Of a DNA stretch of 64,000 nucleotides, positions 17,564-26,190 are shown one piece after another; the first letter of the stretch is position 1; each line of letters begins with the position of its first letter. The notes beneath the pieces are model-generated. The model ran no database searches, had not been told where the DNA came from, and saw only the letters and a list, made by a program, of their open reading frames with translations. Source of the DNA: Limnohabitans sp. 2KL-1 (GTDB lineage Bacteria > Pseudomonadota > Gammaproteobacteria > Burkholderiales > Burkholderiaceae_C); the NCBI RefSeq assembly GCF_003063435.1, contig NZ_NESL01000002.1, positions 62,001 through 126,000 on the forward strand, read 5' to 3'. A program made the translations under genes and the position numbers.

Positions 17564-19084
17564 ATGACCCTCGCATTTACCAAAGTTGCCATCATCGGCG
17601 CCGGCGCCATGGGCCGGGGCATTGCCCAAATCGCGGCCCAGGCGGGCAGCCAAGTCTGGCTGTACGACACCCAAGCCGAAGCCATTGCCAAAGCCCGCGA
17701 AGCAGTGTTCCAGCAATGGGACAAACTGCAGGAAAAAGGCCGACTGACGGCCGAAGCCGTGGCAGATTACAAAACCCGCTTGCTGGGTGCCAGCAGTCTG
17801 CAAGACCTTGCCGGTTGCGAACTGGTGGTCGAAGCCATCGTCGAAAAACTCGACATCAAGAAAAGCCTGTTCAGCGATCTGGAAAAAGTGCTGGCCCCCA
17901 CGGCCGTGCTGGTGACCAACACCTCCTCGCTGTCGGTCACAGCCATTGCCGCGGCTTTGCAGCGCCCCGGCCAGTTTGCGGGTTACCACTTCTTCAACCC
18001 CGTGCCACTCATGAAGGTGGTCGAGGTGATTGCAGGCCTCAAGACCGACGCCACCGTGTGCGAGCGTCTGTCCGACTTTGCCCGCCAGATGGGCCACACT
18101 CCGGTGCAAGCGCAAGACACCCCCGGCTTCATCGTCAACCACGCAGGGCGCGGCTACAGCACCGAGGCGCTGCGCATCGTGAGCGAGGGCATCGCCGATT
18201 TCGCGACGATTGACCGCATTTTGCGCGACCAAGTCGGCTTCAAACTCGGCCCTTTCGAGCTGTTTGACCTGACCGCGCTGGACGTGTCGCACCACGTGAT
18301 CGAGGCGATTTACCACCAGTATTACGAAGAACCGCGTTACCGCCCCAACGTGATCACCGCCCAGCGTCTGGCAGGCGGCGTGGTCGGCAAAAAGGTCGGC
18401 GAAGGCTTCTACAAATACGTGGATGGCGTGGCGCAAGTGCCCTCCGAACCCGCCGTGCCCTTGGTGGACAACATCCCGCCCGTGTGGGTCTCGCCCCGCG
18501 CTGCCCGCCGCATGGAACTGTTGCAACTGCTCAAGGATTTGGGCGCCAAAGTCGAAACCGGCGCATCGCCCTCGCCCGAGGCGCTGACCATCGTCGCCCC
18601 GCTGGGCTTTGACATCACCACCGTGGCCGTGGTCGAGCGCCTGGACCCAGCCCGCACCGTGGGCATCGACATGCTGGTCAACGACGCGGCCACCAAACGC
18701 CGCGTGCTGGCCACCAACCCCGCCACCCGCACCGACATGCGCGATGCAGCACACGCCCTGTTTGCCCGCGACGGCAAAGCCGTGTCGGTCATCCGCGACA
18801 GCGGCGGCTTTGTCACCCAGCGCGTGGTGGCCAGCATCGTCAACATCGCCTCCGACATTTGCCAGCAGCGCATCTGCACCCCGCAAGACCTCGAAACCGC
18901 CGTCACGCTGGGCCTGGCCTATCCGCTGGGGCCATTGGCCATGGGCAACCGCTTTGGCCCGGACAGCATCCTCGAAGTGCTGTTCAACATGCAAACCGTC
19001 TATGGCGACATGCGTTACCGCCCCAGCCCTTGGTTGCGCCGCCGAGGTGCGATTGGCCTGTCGCTCATGCACACGGAAGACTGA
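17564..19084 (+). CDS. 3-hydroxyacyl-CoA dehydrogenase (PaaH/FadB2-like)
   Basis: The 506-residue enzyme oxidises an L-3-hydroxyacyl-CoA with NAD+ in beta-oxidation or phenylacetate-type degradation. It has the N-terminal Rossmann motif VAIIGAGAMGRGIAQIAAQAG, the catalytic histidine in GYHFFNPVPLMKVVEV and NTSSLSVTAIA. The length comes from two C-terminal 3HCDH dimerisation domains in tandem (around GFIVNHAGRGYSTEALRIV and GGFVTQRVVASIVNIASDI), the PaaH/PaaC layout. An enoyl-CoA hydratase gene follows after two direct repeats, so these are consecutive steps. The other paa genes are absent, so a phenylacetate role is not proven. Confidence 0.9.
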   Translation: MTLAFTKVAIIGAGAMGRGIAQIAAQAGSQVWLYDTQAEAIAKAREAVFQQWDKLQEKGRLTAEAVADYKTRLLGASSLQDLAGCELVVEAIVEKLDIKKSLFSDLEKVLAPTAVLVTNTSSLSVTAIAAALQRPGQFAGYHFFNPVPLMKVVEVIAGLKTDATVCERLSDFARQMGHTPVQAQDTPGFIVNHAGRGYSTEALRIVSEGIADFATIDRILRDQVGFKLGPFELFDLTALDVSHHVIEAIYHQYYEEPRYRPNVITAQRLAGGVVGKKVGEGFYKYVDGVAQVPSEPAVPLVDNIPPVWVSPRAARRMELLQLLKDLGAKVETGASPSPEALTIVAPLGFDITTVAVVERLDPARTVGIDMLVNDAATKRRVLATNPATRTDMRDAAHALFARDGKAVSVIRDSGGFVTQRVVASIVNIASDICQQRICTPQDLETAVTLGLAYPLGPLAMGNRFGPDSILEVLFNMQTVYGDMRYRPSPWLRRRGAIGLSLMHTED

Positions 19085-19156
19085 TGACTTTGCGGGACAG
19101 CTCTTCAGCGCTGTCCGATCTGAATGACTTTGAGGGACAGATCTTTAGCTCTGTCC
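19085..19156. repeat. Two tandem hairpin repeats between beta-oxidation genes
   Basis: Two 32-bp direct repeats (19085-19116 and 19125-19156, spaced 40 bp) differ at only a few positions. Each carries GGGACAG and CTGTCC arms flanking an 11-12 nt loop, so each can form a hairpin. The first starts directly after the dehydrogenase stop codon and the second ends 17 nt before the hydratase ATG. They may stabilise or process the mRNA, or be a dispersed repeat family. Confidence 0.7.
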
Positions 19157-19173
19157 CCAACTGAATAATCAAA

Positions 19174-19953
19174 ATGACAGCTCAACTGCTCAGCACCAGC
19201 GAAGGTCAGACCCTGATCCTCACCCTCAGCAACCCGGAGTTTCGCAACGCGCTAGGGCCAGAGATGTACGCCGCCGGGGTCGAAGCCCTCAGCGTGGCCG
19301 AATCGAGCCCCGACGTGCGCAGCGTGGTCATCACCGGGGCCAATGGCATCTTCAGCGCGGGCGGCAATTTGCAGCGCCTGCAAAACAACCGGCAGTTGCC
19401 GCCCGAGCACCAGGCGCAAAGCATTGAAGGTCTGCACAACTGGATCGAAGCCATCCGCACCTTCCCCAAGCCCGTCATCGCCGCGGTCGAAGGCCCTGCG
19501 GCCGGGGCCGGTTTTTCCCTGGCGCTGGCCTGCGACATGATCGTCGCGGCGCGCAACAGCGTGTTTGTCATGGCCTACAGCGGCATCGCCCTGTCACCCG
19601 ACGGCGGCGGCAGCTGGAGCCTGTCACGCGCCGTGCCGCGCCAGCTGGCCACCGAGTTGCTGATGTGCGGTGAGCGCATCGGTGCCGAGCGACTGCAGCA
19701 ACTGGGTGTGGTCAACCGATTGACCGATGCAGGGCAAGCGCTGCAACAGGCCTTGAATTGGTGCGAACAACTCAATGCCCGCGCACCCAACGCACTGGCC
19801 AGCATCAAGGAACTGTTGTCAGAGGCTGACGGCAGCAGCCTGAACGCCCAACTGGCACGCGAGCGCGATCACTTTGTCAAAAACCTGCACCATGCCAATG
19901 GCGGCATCGGCATTGCGGCCTTTTTGAACAAGCAAAAACCCCAATACGAATAA
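19174..19953 (+). CDS. Enoyl-CoA hydratase/isomerase family protein
   Basis: This 259-residue crotonase-fold protein probably hydrates or isomerises an enoyl-CoA, preceding or following the neighbouring dehydrogenase step. The oxyanion-hole segments are GIFSAGGNLQRL and EGPAAGAGFSLALACD. The position of the usual second catalytic glutamate holds an aspartate in SPDGGGSW, a pattern seen in PaaG/PaaB-like isomerases, so isomerase activity is possible. It is probably co-transcribed with the 3-hydroxyacyl-CoA dehydrogenase. Substrate specificity is unknown. Confidence 0.88.
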   Translation: MTAQLLSTSEGQTLILTLSNPEFRNALGPEMYAAGVEALSVAESSPDVRSVVITGANGIFSAGGNLQRLQNNRQLPPEHQAQSIEGLHNWIEAIRTFPKPVIAAVEGPAAGAGFSLALACDMIVAARNSVFVMAYSGIALSPDGGGSWSLSRAVPRQLATELLMCGERIGAERLQQLGVVNRLTDAGQALQQALNWCEQLNARAPNALASIKELLSEADGSSLNAQLARERDHFVKNLHHANGGIGIAAFLNKQKPQYE

Positions 19954-20010
19954 AGCGACTGGTCCCCCAGGCGACAAAAAAACAATTCCCAGTCACTCAA
20001 AGGACAGAGC

Positions 20011-20730
20011 ATGGATGAGCCCATTCTGACAATGGAGGAAAGAGAGGCGATCAACAATGGTCGCTGGTTCTCAAGCCTTTCACCTTCACTTCGTCACGAC
20101 ATACTTCGATGCGCCTACGTCAAACGTCACAAAGACGGCGATATGCTCGCTGCACGGGGGGATCCCCCCGAGCAGTGGATCGCCTGTGCCAAAGGCGCGG
20201 TACGCGTGAGCTCGACCTCGGTGTCAGGCAAACAAATCACCTTGACCTATGTGGAGCCAGGGATCTGGTTTGGCGATGTGTCGATCTTCGACGGGGACCG
20301 GCGCACGCACGATTGCTACGCACACGGGGACACCACCACGCTCAACGTGGCCAAGGCCGACTTCAAGAAAATCCTGTCGCAGCACGTCGAGTTCTACGAT
20401 GCCATGTTGCGCTTGCATGCGCGGCGCATTCGCCAGCTCTATGGCTTGGTGGAAGACCTCAACACCCTGCCCTTGCGTGCGCGTTTGGCCAAACAGCTCA
20501 ACCACTTGCTGCGCAGTTACGGCGTGCCCAGCCTGTCAGACGCCAAAGCCATCCGCATCAGTTTGCAGTTGGCGCAGGAAGAACTGGCACAGCTGCTGGG
20601 CGCATCGCGTCAGCGGGTCAACCAGGAACTCAAGCAGATGGAGCGCGAGCAAATCATCCGCATCGAGCCCGGTGGCTTGGTGGTGCTGGACCGCGATGCC
20701 CTGCTTTTGATTGTCAACGCGGACCACTGA
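20011..20730 (+). CDS. Crp/Fnr-family transcriptional regulator
   Basis: The 239-residue protein has a cyclic-nucleotide-binding beta-roll (GDMLAARGDPPEQWIACAKG, GIWFGDVSIFDGDRRTHD) and a C-terminal HTH (LAQEELAQLLGASRQRVNQE). It lacks the four-cysteine iron-sulfur pattern of FNR, so it is a Crp-like rather than oxygen-sensing member. It stands between the hydratase and the kinase/acyl-CoA dehydrogenase pair, all on one strand, and may control them. The ligand is unknown. An AAAGGACAG ribosome site precedes ATG 20011. Confidence 0.88.
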   Translation: MDEPILTMEEREAINNGRWFSSLSPSLRHDILRCAYVKRHKDGDMLAARGDPPEQWIACAKGAVRVSSTSVSGKQITLTYVEPGIWFGDVSIFDGDRRTHDCYAHGDTTTLNVAKADFKKILSQHVEFYDAMLRLHARRIRQLYGLVEDLNTLPLRARLAKQLNHLLRSYGVPSLSDAKAIRISLQLAQEELAQLLGASRQRVNQELKQMEREQIIRIEPGGLVVLDRDALLLIVNADH

Positions 20731-20796
20731 CACGCAACAGCATCCACATCCACATCACCGCTGAAAACAGCGGCCACAGTTTTTACGGGTATCCCC

Positions 20797-21882
20797 ATGA
20801 GTGTTTTTGATCATTTCGTGGGGACCCGGCCTGTCACGGGCACCCACACCTTCGACATCCCTGCCCTGGAAAACTGGCTCAGTGCCAGGCTCCCCGGCTT
20901 TGCAGGCCCCTTGAGCGTGGAAATGTTCAAGGGCGGGCAATCGAACCCCACCTACAAGCTCATCACCCCATCGCGCCAATACGTGATGCGGGCCAAGCCC
21001 GGCCCCGTGGCCAAGCTGCTGCCTTCGGCACACGCCATCGAACGCGAGTTTGCTGTGATGCAAGGCCTGCACGGCACCGATGTGCCCGTGGCCCAGATGC
21101 ATGTGCTGTGCGACGATGAATCGGTGATTGGCCGCGCGTTTTATGTCATGGAGTTCGTGCAAGGCCGCGTGCTGTGGGATCAGTCTCTGCCGGGCATGAG
21201 CCAAACCGAGCGCGGTGCCATTTACGACGAGATGAACCGCGTGCTGGCCGCTTTGCACAAGGTGGATTTCGCCAAACAAGGCCTGACCAGCTACGGCAAA
21301 CCCGGCAACTACATCGAACGCCAGATCAACCGCTGGAGCAAGCAATACGCCGCCTCCATCACCCAGCCCATTCCCGAGATGGACCAGTTGATCGAATGGT
21401 TGCCGAAAAACATCCCGCCCAGCGCCAGAGACGATTCGCTGGTCAGCATCGTGCACGGCGACTACCGCCTGGACAACCTGATGTTCCACCCCACCGAGGC
21501 CCGCGTGCTGGCGGTGCTCGACTGGGAACTGTCCACCCTGGGGCACCCGCTGGCCGACTTCAGCTACCACTGCATGGCTTGGCACATCAGCCCGGGCACC
21601 TTCCGGGGCATCGGCGGACTCGACCTGGCCGCTTTAGGCATCCCACAAGAGGCCGACTACATCCGCCGCTACTGCGAGCGCACCGGCTTCACCACACCCG
21701 AGGCCTTGGCCAAAGACTGGAACTTTTACCTGGCCTACAACATGTTCCGCATCGCGGCCATCTTGCAAGGCATTGCCAAACGCGTCGAAGACGGTACTGC
21801 GTCGAGCGAACAAGCCAAAACTTCAGGCGCAGGGGCCCGCCCCATGGCCGAGTTGGCCTGGCGCTTTGCACGCCAAGCGTGA
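20797..21882 (+). CDS. APH-like kinase (ACAD10/11 N-domain type phosphotransferase)
   Basis: The 361-residue protein has the aminoglycoside-phosphotransferase kinase fold: a glycine-rich GGQSNPTYKL loop, VMRAKPG lysine region, the catalytic loop HGDYRLDNLMFHP and the metal-binding VLDWELSTLGHP. It is not a resistance gene; it belongs to the branch fused to acyl-CoA dehydrogenase in eukaryotic ACAD10/ACAD11 and split in bacteria. In Pseudomonas levulinate catabolism the comparable kinase (LvaA) phosphorylates a 4-hydroxyacyl-CoA. The acyl-CoA dehydrogenase gene follows 42 nt downstream, so the two-step route from 4-hydroxyacyl-CoA is the working hypothesis. Confidence 0.82.
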   Translation: MSVFDHFVGTRPVTGTHTFDIPALENWLSARLPGFAGPLSVEMFKGGQSNPTYKLITPSRQYVMRAKPGPVAKLLPSAHAIEREFAVMQGLHGTDVPVAQMHVLCDDESVIGRAFYVMEFVQGRVLWDQSLPGMSQTERGAIYDEMNRVLAALHKVDFAKQGLTSYGKPGNYIERQINRWSKQYAASITQPIPEMDQLIEWLPKNIPPSARDDSLVSIVHGDYRLDNLMFHPTEARVLAVLDWELSTLGHPLADFSYHCMAWHISPGTFRGIGGLDLAALGIPQEADYIRRYCERTGFTTPEALAKDWNFYLAYNMFRIAAILQGIAKRVEDGTASSEQAKTSGAGARPMAELAWRFARQA

Positions 21883-21924
21883 CCCCATTTTTAAGAACCG
21901 AATCCCAACCCTAGGAGAGAGACC

Positions 21925-23184
21925 ATGGATTTTGAATACACCCCCAAGGTCAAAGACATGCAAGCCCGCTTGCTGGCTTTCATGGACGAGCACATTTACC
22001 CCAACGAAGAGCGGTTCTTTGCAGAGATTGCAGAAAACAGGGCCAAAGGCAACGCCTGGGTGCCCACGAAAATCGTCGAAGAACTCAAGCCCAAAGCCCG
22101 GGCGGCCGGTTTGTGGAACCTGTTCCTGCCCAAATCCACCCGCGCACCCCAAGGCCTGTCCAACCTGGAATACGCACCGCTGTGCGAAATCATGGGCCGC
22201 GTGCCCTTTGCCGCCGAAGTCTTCAACTGCTCGGCCCCCGATACAGGCAACATGGAAACGCTGGAACGCTATGCCAGCGAGCACCTGAAAGACCAATGGC
22301 TGGAACCCCTGCTGCGCGGTGAAATCCGCTCGGCTTTCCTGATGACCGAGCCCGATGTGGCCTCGTCGGATGCCACCAACATCGAGTGCGAAATCCGCCG
22401 CGAAGGCGATGAGTACGTGATCAATGGCCGCAAGTGGTGGTCGTCTGGTGCCGGTGACCCACGCTGCGCCATCTACATCGTCATGGGCAAAACCAACCCT
22501 GATGCCGGTCGTCACGAACAGCAATCCATGGTGCTGGTGCCCGCCAACACGCCCGGCATCACCGTGGTGCGCGCCCTGACGGTGTTCGGCTACGACGACG
22601 CACCGCACGGCCACATGGAAGTGCTGCTCAAAAACGTGCGCGTGCCAGTTGACAACATGCTGCTGGGTGAAGGCCGTGGCTTTGAAATCGCGCAAGGCCG
22701 CCTTGGCCCCGGACGCATTCACCACTGCATGCGCACCATCGGCAGCGCCGAACGCGCACTGGAGCTGATGTGCAAACGCCTGAACACCCGCGTGGCCTTT
22801 GGCCGTGAAGTGGCCCGCCAGACCGTGTGGCAAGAACGCATCGCCGAGTCGCGCTGCATGATCGAGCAAGCCCGCTTGCTCACGCTCAAGGCCGCTTACA
22901 TGATGGACACCGTGGGCAACAAGGTCGCCAAGGCTGAGATCGCCATGATCAAGATCGTGGCCCCCAATATGGCCTGCCAGATCATCGACTGGGCCATCCA
23001 GGCCCACGGCGGCGGCGGTCTGTCGCAAGACTTCCCGCTGGCCTATGCCTATGTCCACCAGCGCACCCTGCGCTTTGCCGATGGCCCGGACGAGGTGCAC
23101 CGCAACTCGCTGGCCAAACTGGAGCTGGCCAAACACCTGCTGATGCCCGGCAATGTGGAGATGCCCATCACACGAGGCAGCTGA
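21925..23184 (+). CDS. Acyl-CoA dehydrogenase, ACAD10/11-like
   Basis: The 419-residue flavoprotein has the acyl-CoA dehydrogenase domains in order: an N-terminal helical domain, [17 protein letters not shown] at the FAD/substrate site, the beta domain with [10 protein letters not shown], and a C-terminal domain with [11 protein letters not shown] and [15 protein letters not shown]. The probable catalytic glutamate is in [13 protein letters not shown]. It follows the APH-like kinase with an AGGAGAGAG ribosome site at 21913-21921. The pair mirrors the fused ACAD10/11 proteins, which act on 4-hydroxyacyl-CoAs by phosphorylation and elimination. A conventional dehydrogenation role remains possible. 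Confidence 0.9.
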   Translation: MDFEYTPKVKDMQARLLAFMDEHIYPNEERFFAEIAENRAKGNAWVPTKIVEELKPKARAAGLWNLFLPKSTRAPQGLSNLEYAPLCEIMGRVPFAAEVFNCSAPDTGNMETLERYASEHLKDQWLEPLLRGEIRSAFLMTEPDVASSDATNIECEIRREGDEYVINGRKWWSSGAGDPRCAIYIVMGKTNPDAGRHEQQSMVLVPANTPGITVVRALTVFGYDDAPHGHMEVLLKNVRVPVDNMLLGEGRGFEIAQGRLGPGRIHHCMRTIGSAERALELMCKRLNTRVAFGREVARQTVWQERIAESRCMIEQARLLTLKAAYMMDTVGNKVAKAEIAMIKIVAPNMACQIIDWAIQAHGGGGLSQDFPLAYAYVHQRTLRFADGPDEVHRNSLAKLELAKHLLMPGNVEMPITRGS

Positions 23185-23212
23185 GACCGTACCAACATGC
23201 CCGGCGGCCTGT

Positions 23213-23269
23213 ACCTGTGGGCCTTTTTCCTGATGGCCTCAAGAAGCTCCACAAAAGCTTCCCACAGGT
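23213..23269. repeat. Long inverted repeat after the acyl-CoA dehydrogenase gene
   Basis: ACCTGTGGG (23213-23221) is complementary to CCCACAGGT (23261-23269), and GAAGCT/AGCTTC arms nest inside. The structure could terminate the upstream operon before the tRNA genes. A TAGAAT -10 element at 23340-23345 just beyond it fits the tRNA-Pro promoter. Confidence 0.4.
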
Positions 23270-23354
23270 CATTCGGATCAAGGATGAAGACAAACAGAAC
23301 TTTTTTGAACCCACCGCCAAGAACCGTCCTTTTGCCGGGTAGAATATCGCTTGT

Positions 23355-23431
23355 CGGAGCGTAGCGCAGCCTGGTAGCGCATCTGCTTTGGGAGCAGAGG
23401 GTCGCGAGTTCGAATCCCGCCGCTCCGACCA
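23355..23431 (+). tRNA. tRNA-Pro (anticodon TGG)
   Basis: The acceptor stem CGGAGCG pairs with CGCTCCG at the 3' end, followed by A and an encoded CCA. The anticodon arm is TCTGC-TTTGGGA-GCAGA, giving TGG, and the T arm contains GTTCGAAT. The cloverleaf is complete at 77 nt. Confidence 0.96.
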
Positions 23432-23463
23432 TTGACCTGATCCATTTCAGGCAAATTCCAAGG

Positions 23464-23512
23464 AAAACAACAATTTGTTGTTTTGAACAAAAAAGGCCCG
23501 CAAGGGCCTTTT
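23464..23512 (+). terminator. Two hairpins in the tRNA-Pro/tRNA-Arg spacer
   Basis: AAAACAACA and TGTTGTTTT form a 9-bp stem over a 3-nt loop (23464-23484). It is followed by AAAAGGCCC-GCAA-GGGCCTTTT (23491-23512), which looks like an intrinsic terminator. Only 13 nt separate the second hairpin from tRNA-Arg. Confidence 0.65.
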
Positions 23513-23525
23513 GCGTTTCTTGTTT

Positions 23526-23602
23526 CTGCCCGTAGCTCAGTTGGATAGAGCAACAGCCTTCTAAGCTGTGGGTCACAGGTTCGATCCCTGTCGGGCAGAC
23601 CA
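23526..23602 (+). tRNA. tRNA-Arg (anticodon TCT)
   Basis: The acceptor stem CTGCCCG pairs with CGGGCAG, followed by A and an encoded CCA. The anticodon arm is ACAGC-CTTCTAA-GCTGT, giving TCT, and the T arm contains GGTTCGATC. The 77-nt cloverleaf is complete. Confidence 0.96.
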
Positions 23603-23710
23603 ACATCTCCGCACGAACCGCCACATCATCAAGCGTATAGGGTTTCCTTGAACCTGGCCTTGTGCGTGCATTGCGCATTCCAATTCCGGTCGAATGACCG
23701 CTGCATGGAC

Positions 23711-23736
23711 AACCCGCCTGTCTCTGCGGGTTTTCT
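23711..23736 (+). terminator. Terminator downstream of tRNA-Arg
   Basis: AACCCGC (23711-23717) pairs with GCGGGTT (23726-23732) over an 8-nt loop and is followed by TTCT. It lies before the ABC receptor gene and probably ends the tRNA transcript. Confidence 0.7.
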
Positions 23737-23847
23737 CGGATAGGCCCTGAAAAATTCAGCGAGACAAATGTTCCATAATGAATTGGTGGTTTGCAACACA
23801 GGCAAAGCTTGTCACGCATTACAACCCCATCATTACCGGAGACAACC

Positions 23848-25041
23848 ATGAACCACTCTTCTTCACGCCGTCATGTTCTGACGCAAGGCGCAGCTTTGCT
23901 GGGCGCCACCTCATCCAGTCTACTGATCCCACAATCCGCCTTGGCCCAAAGCGGCAAGATCCGCGTGGGCTTCATGCTGCCGTACACCGGCACCTTCGCC
24001 CAATTGGGCGTGGCCATTGAAAACGGCGTGCGCATGGCCATCAACGAGCAAGGCGGCAAGCTCGGCGGCCGCGAGATCGAATGGTTCAAGGTCGATGACG
24101 AATCCGAGCCATCCAAGGCCATCGAAAACGCCAACAAACTGGTGCAACGCGACAAGGTCGATGTGCTGATCGGCACCGTCCACTCGGGTGTGCAAATGGG
24201 CATCCACAAAGTGGCCCGCGACAGCGGCGTGATCAGCCTGATCCCGAACGCCGGTGTGCATATCGCCACCCGTGCCCAGTGCGCCCCCAACGTGTTCCGC
24301 ACCAGTTTTTCCAACAGCCAACCCACCATGGCGCTGGGTGAAGCCATGGTCAAGCGCGGCCACAAAAAGGCCGTCTGGATCACTTGGAAATATGCTGCCG
24401 GTGACGAGGCCTATGAAGGCTTCAAGGAAAGCTACACCAAGGCCGGTGGCACCATCGTCAAGGAACTGGGCCTGCCCTTCCCCAACGTCGAATTCCAGGC
24501 CCTGCTGACCGAAATCGCAGCCCTCAAGCCCGACGCCGTGGCCTGCTTCTTCGCCGGTGGCGGCGCAGCCAAGTTCCTCAAGGACTACGCCGCTGCTGGC
24601 CTCAAGGGCAAGATCCCGCTGTACGGCTCGGGCTTCCTGACCGAAGGTGTGCTGGAAGCCGCTGGCCCCGCAGCCGATGGCGTGCTCACGGCGCTGCACT
24701 ACGGCGACGGCATCGACACCAAGCGCAACAAAGAGTTCCGCCTGAACTACGCCAAGACCTTCAAGATGCAACCCGACGTGTACGCCGTGCAAGGCTACGA
24801 CACCGGCTTGCTGCTGGTGCAAGGGGCCAACGCGGTGCAAGGCGATGTGAGCAAAAAAGCCGCCATGATCAAAGCCATGGAAGTGGCCGTGATCGACAGC
24901 CCACGCGGCAAGTGGACCATGAGCAAGTCGCACAACCCCGTGCAAGACATCTACTTGCGCGAAGTTTCCAACAAGGAAAACAAGGTGATTGGCATCGCCG
25001 CCAAGGCCCTGGCCGACTCCGGCGCTGGCTGCCGCATGTGA
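23848..25041 (+). CDS. ABC transporter substrate-binding protein, branched-chain amino acid/aromatic acid type
   Basis: This 397-residue periplasmic receptor of the LivJ/HAAT family has an N-terminal signal with twin arginines (SSRRHVLTQGAALLG) ending at ALAQS. The mature domain starts IRVGFMLPYTGTFAQLG and contains VDVLIGTVHSGV and DVYAVQGYDTG, typical of type I binding proteins. In Comamonadaceae, many such receptors bind aromatic acids or other carboxylates. No permease is adjacent, but livHMGF lies 3.4 kb downstream, beyond a Rieske oxygenase module, and is the likely partner. A CCGGAGAC ribosome site supports ATG 23848. Confidence 0.9.
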   Translation: MNHSSSRRHVLTQGAALLGATSSSLLIPQSALAQSGKIRVGFMLPYTGTFAQLGVAIENGVRMAINEQGGKLGGREIEWFKVDDESEPSKAIENANKLVQRDKVDVLIGTVHSGVQMGIHKVARDSGVISLIPNAGVHIATRAQCAPNVFRTSFSNSQPTMALGEAMVKRGHKKAVWITWKYAAGDEAYEGFKESYTKAGGTIVKELGLPFPNVEFQALLTEIAALKPDAVACFFAGGGAAKFLKDYAAAGLKGKIPLYGSGFLTEGVLEAAGPAADGVLTALHYGDGIDTKRNKEFRLNYAKTFKMQPDVYAVQGYDTGLLLVQGANAVQGDVSKKAAMIKAMEVAVIDSPRGKWTMSKSHNPVQDIYLREVSNKENKVIGIAAKALADSGAGCRM

Positions 25042-25141
25042 TGCCGCAAGCGCCCTGGGTTACACCAGGGCTGCTGCTGTCTTCAAAACTCGACACGCGC
25101 CGACCCATTTGACCGTGATCCGCCGCCTGGCGGAACACCCG

Positions 25142-26077
25142 TCAAATGGGTTTTTCTTCGTCAGGCACCTGGCCATCCCCCAAAAGACCCCAGGTCCATT
25201 GCCGCAGCCATTGGTGACCCGGGTCACGGTGCAAACGGCTGTGCCAAAACTGGTGGATCGCACTGTCTGCCAGCGGTATCGGCAGATCGCGTTTGACAAG
25301 CCCAAACGGTTCAAGGGTTCGGTCGGCAAAGCGCTCCGGCACGGTGGCGATCAGGTCCGAGTGGCTCAATACATCGCCCAACGCCACGTAGTGCGGCACC
25401 GTCAAGCGGAACTGCCGTCGCAACTTCTGATTCTCCAAAGCCACATCGACCCGGCCATGCCCCGTTCCAGCCGCCACGATGCGCACATGCTCGGCCTGCG
25501 TGAAGCTGTCCAGGGTCAGCTTGTTGTCGGCGGCCAAAGGGTGAGACTGGCGCATGAGACAGATGTATTTTTGTCTGAACAAGGCTTGTTGAAAAAAACC
25601 GGCCTGCAATTGCGGCAACAGGCCCATGGCCAAATCGATGCGCCCCGAGGCCATGTCGTCCTTGAGCGACGACTGCGTCACGCTCACCACCTGCAAGGTC
25701 ACGCCGGGCGCAGCCCGGGTCAGGGCATCGACCAGCACGGGCAAGAAATACATTTCCCCCACATCGGTCATCGCCAGGGTGAAGCTGCGCGTGCTGGTCA
25801 AAGGGTCAAAGGCGGCCCTGACATTCAGGGCCTGCTGCAAACCATCCAAAGCCATCGCCACCGGTTCGGCCAGCTGCAAGGCATAGGGCGTGGGCGTCAT
25901 GCCGCCTTGTGTGCGCAAAAAAAGCTCGTCGCCCAAATGTGCCCGCAAACGCCCCAGCGCGCTGCTGACCGCAGGCTGGCTCATACCCAAAAGCGGGGCT
26001 ATGACCGACACGCGCTTGTGAATCAGCAGGTGATGGAACACGACCAACAAGTTCAGATCCAGCTTGGTGATGTCCAT
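25142..26077 (-). CDS. LysR-type regulator, NahR/NagR-like
   Basis: The 311-residue protein has an N-terminal winged HTH (MDITKLDLNLLVVFHHLL, LGMSQPAVSSALGRLRAHLGD) and a periplasmic-binding-like effector domain. The segment RTQGGMTPTPYALQLAEPV resembles the post-HTH region of the salicylate-responsive regulators NahR and NagR. It is divergent from the nagG-like oxygenase gene, the usual arrangement for a LysR activator and its target. The 113-bp intergenic region is AT-rich and holds short T-N11-A type candidates. The effector is inferred to be salicylate or an analogue. Confidence 0.88.
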   Translation of the reverse strand: MDITKLDLNLLVVFHHLLIHKRVSVIAPLLGMSQPAVSSALGRLRAHLGDELFLRTQGGMTPTPYALQLAEPVAMALDGLQQALNVRAAFDPLTSTRSFTLAMTDVGEMYFLPVLVDALTRAAPGVTLQVVSVTQSSLKDDMASGRIDLAMGLLPQLQAGFFQQALFRQKYICLMRQSHPLAADNKLTLDSFTQAEHVRIVAAGTGHGRVDVALENQKLRRQFRLTVPHYVALGDVLSHSDLIATVPERFADRTLEPFGLVKRDLPIPLADSAIHQFWHSRLHRDPGHQWLRQWTWGLLGDGQVPDEEKPI

Positions 26078-26190
26078 GCGGTGATACGCCCTGTTTATTT
26101 GATTTTCAAATTTTGATTATATTAAAAATCTGATTTACTTAATATGCAATTCTGCGCATGATGCAGGTCAAGTTTTGACAAGGACCCCTC

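Noticed and set aside
19085..19156. Tandem repeats considered as a CRISPR array
   Set aside because: Only two units, an 8-bp spacer, no cas genes, and each unit is itself a hairpin.
23197..23355. Possible small protein upstream of tRNA-Pro
   Set aside because: The frame runs into the tRNA promoter and has an inverted repeat rather than protein-like composition; no ribosome site.
23049..23849. Minus-strand frame across the tRNA-Pro and tRNA-Arg genes
   Set aside because: The apparent protein text comes from reading tRNA sequence backwards, a known annotation artefact. Similar frames cross tRNA-Gly (51743-51925) and tRNA-Leu (57970-58164).
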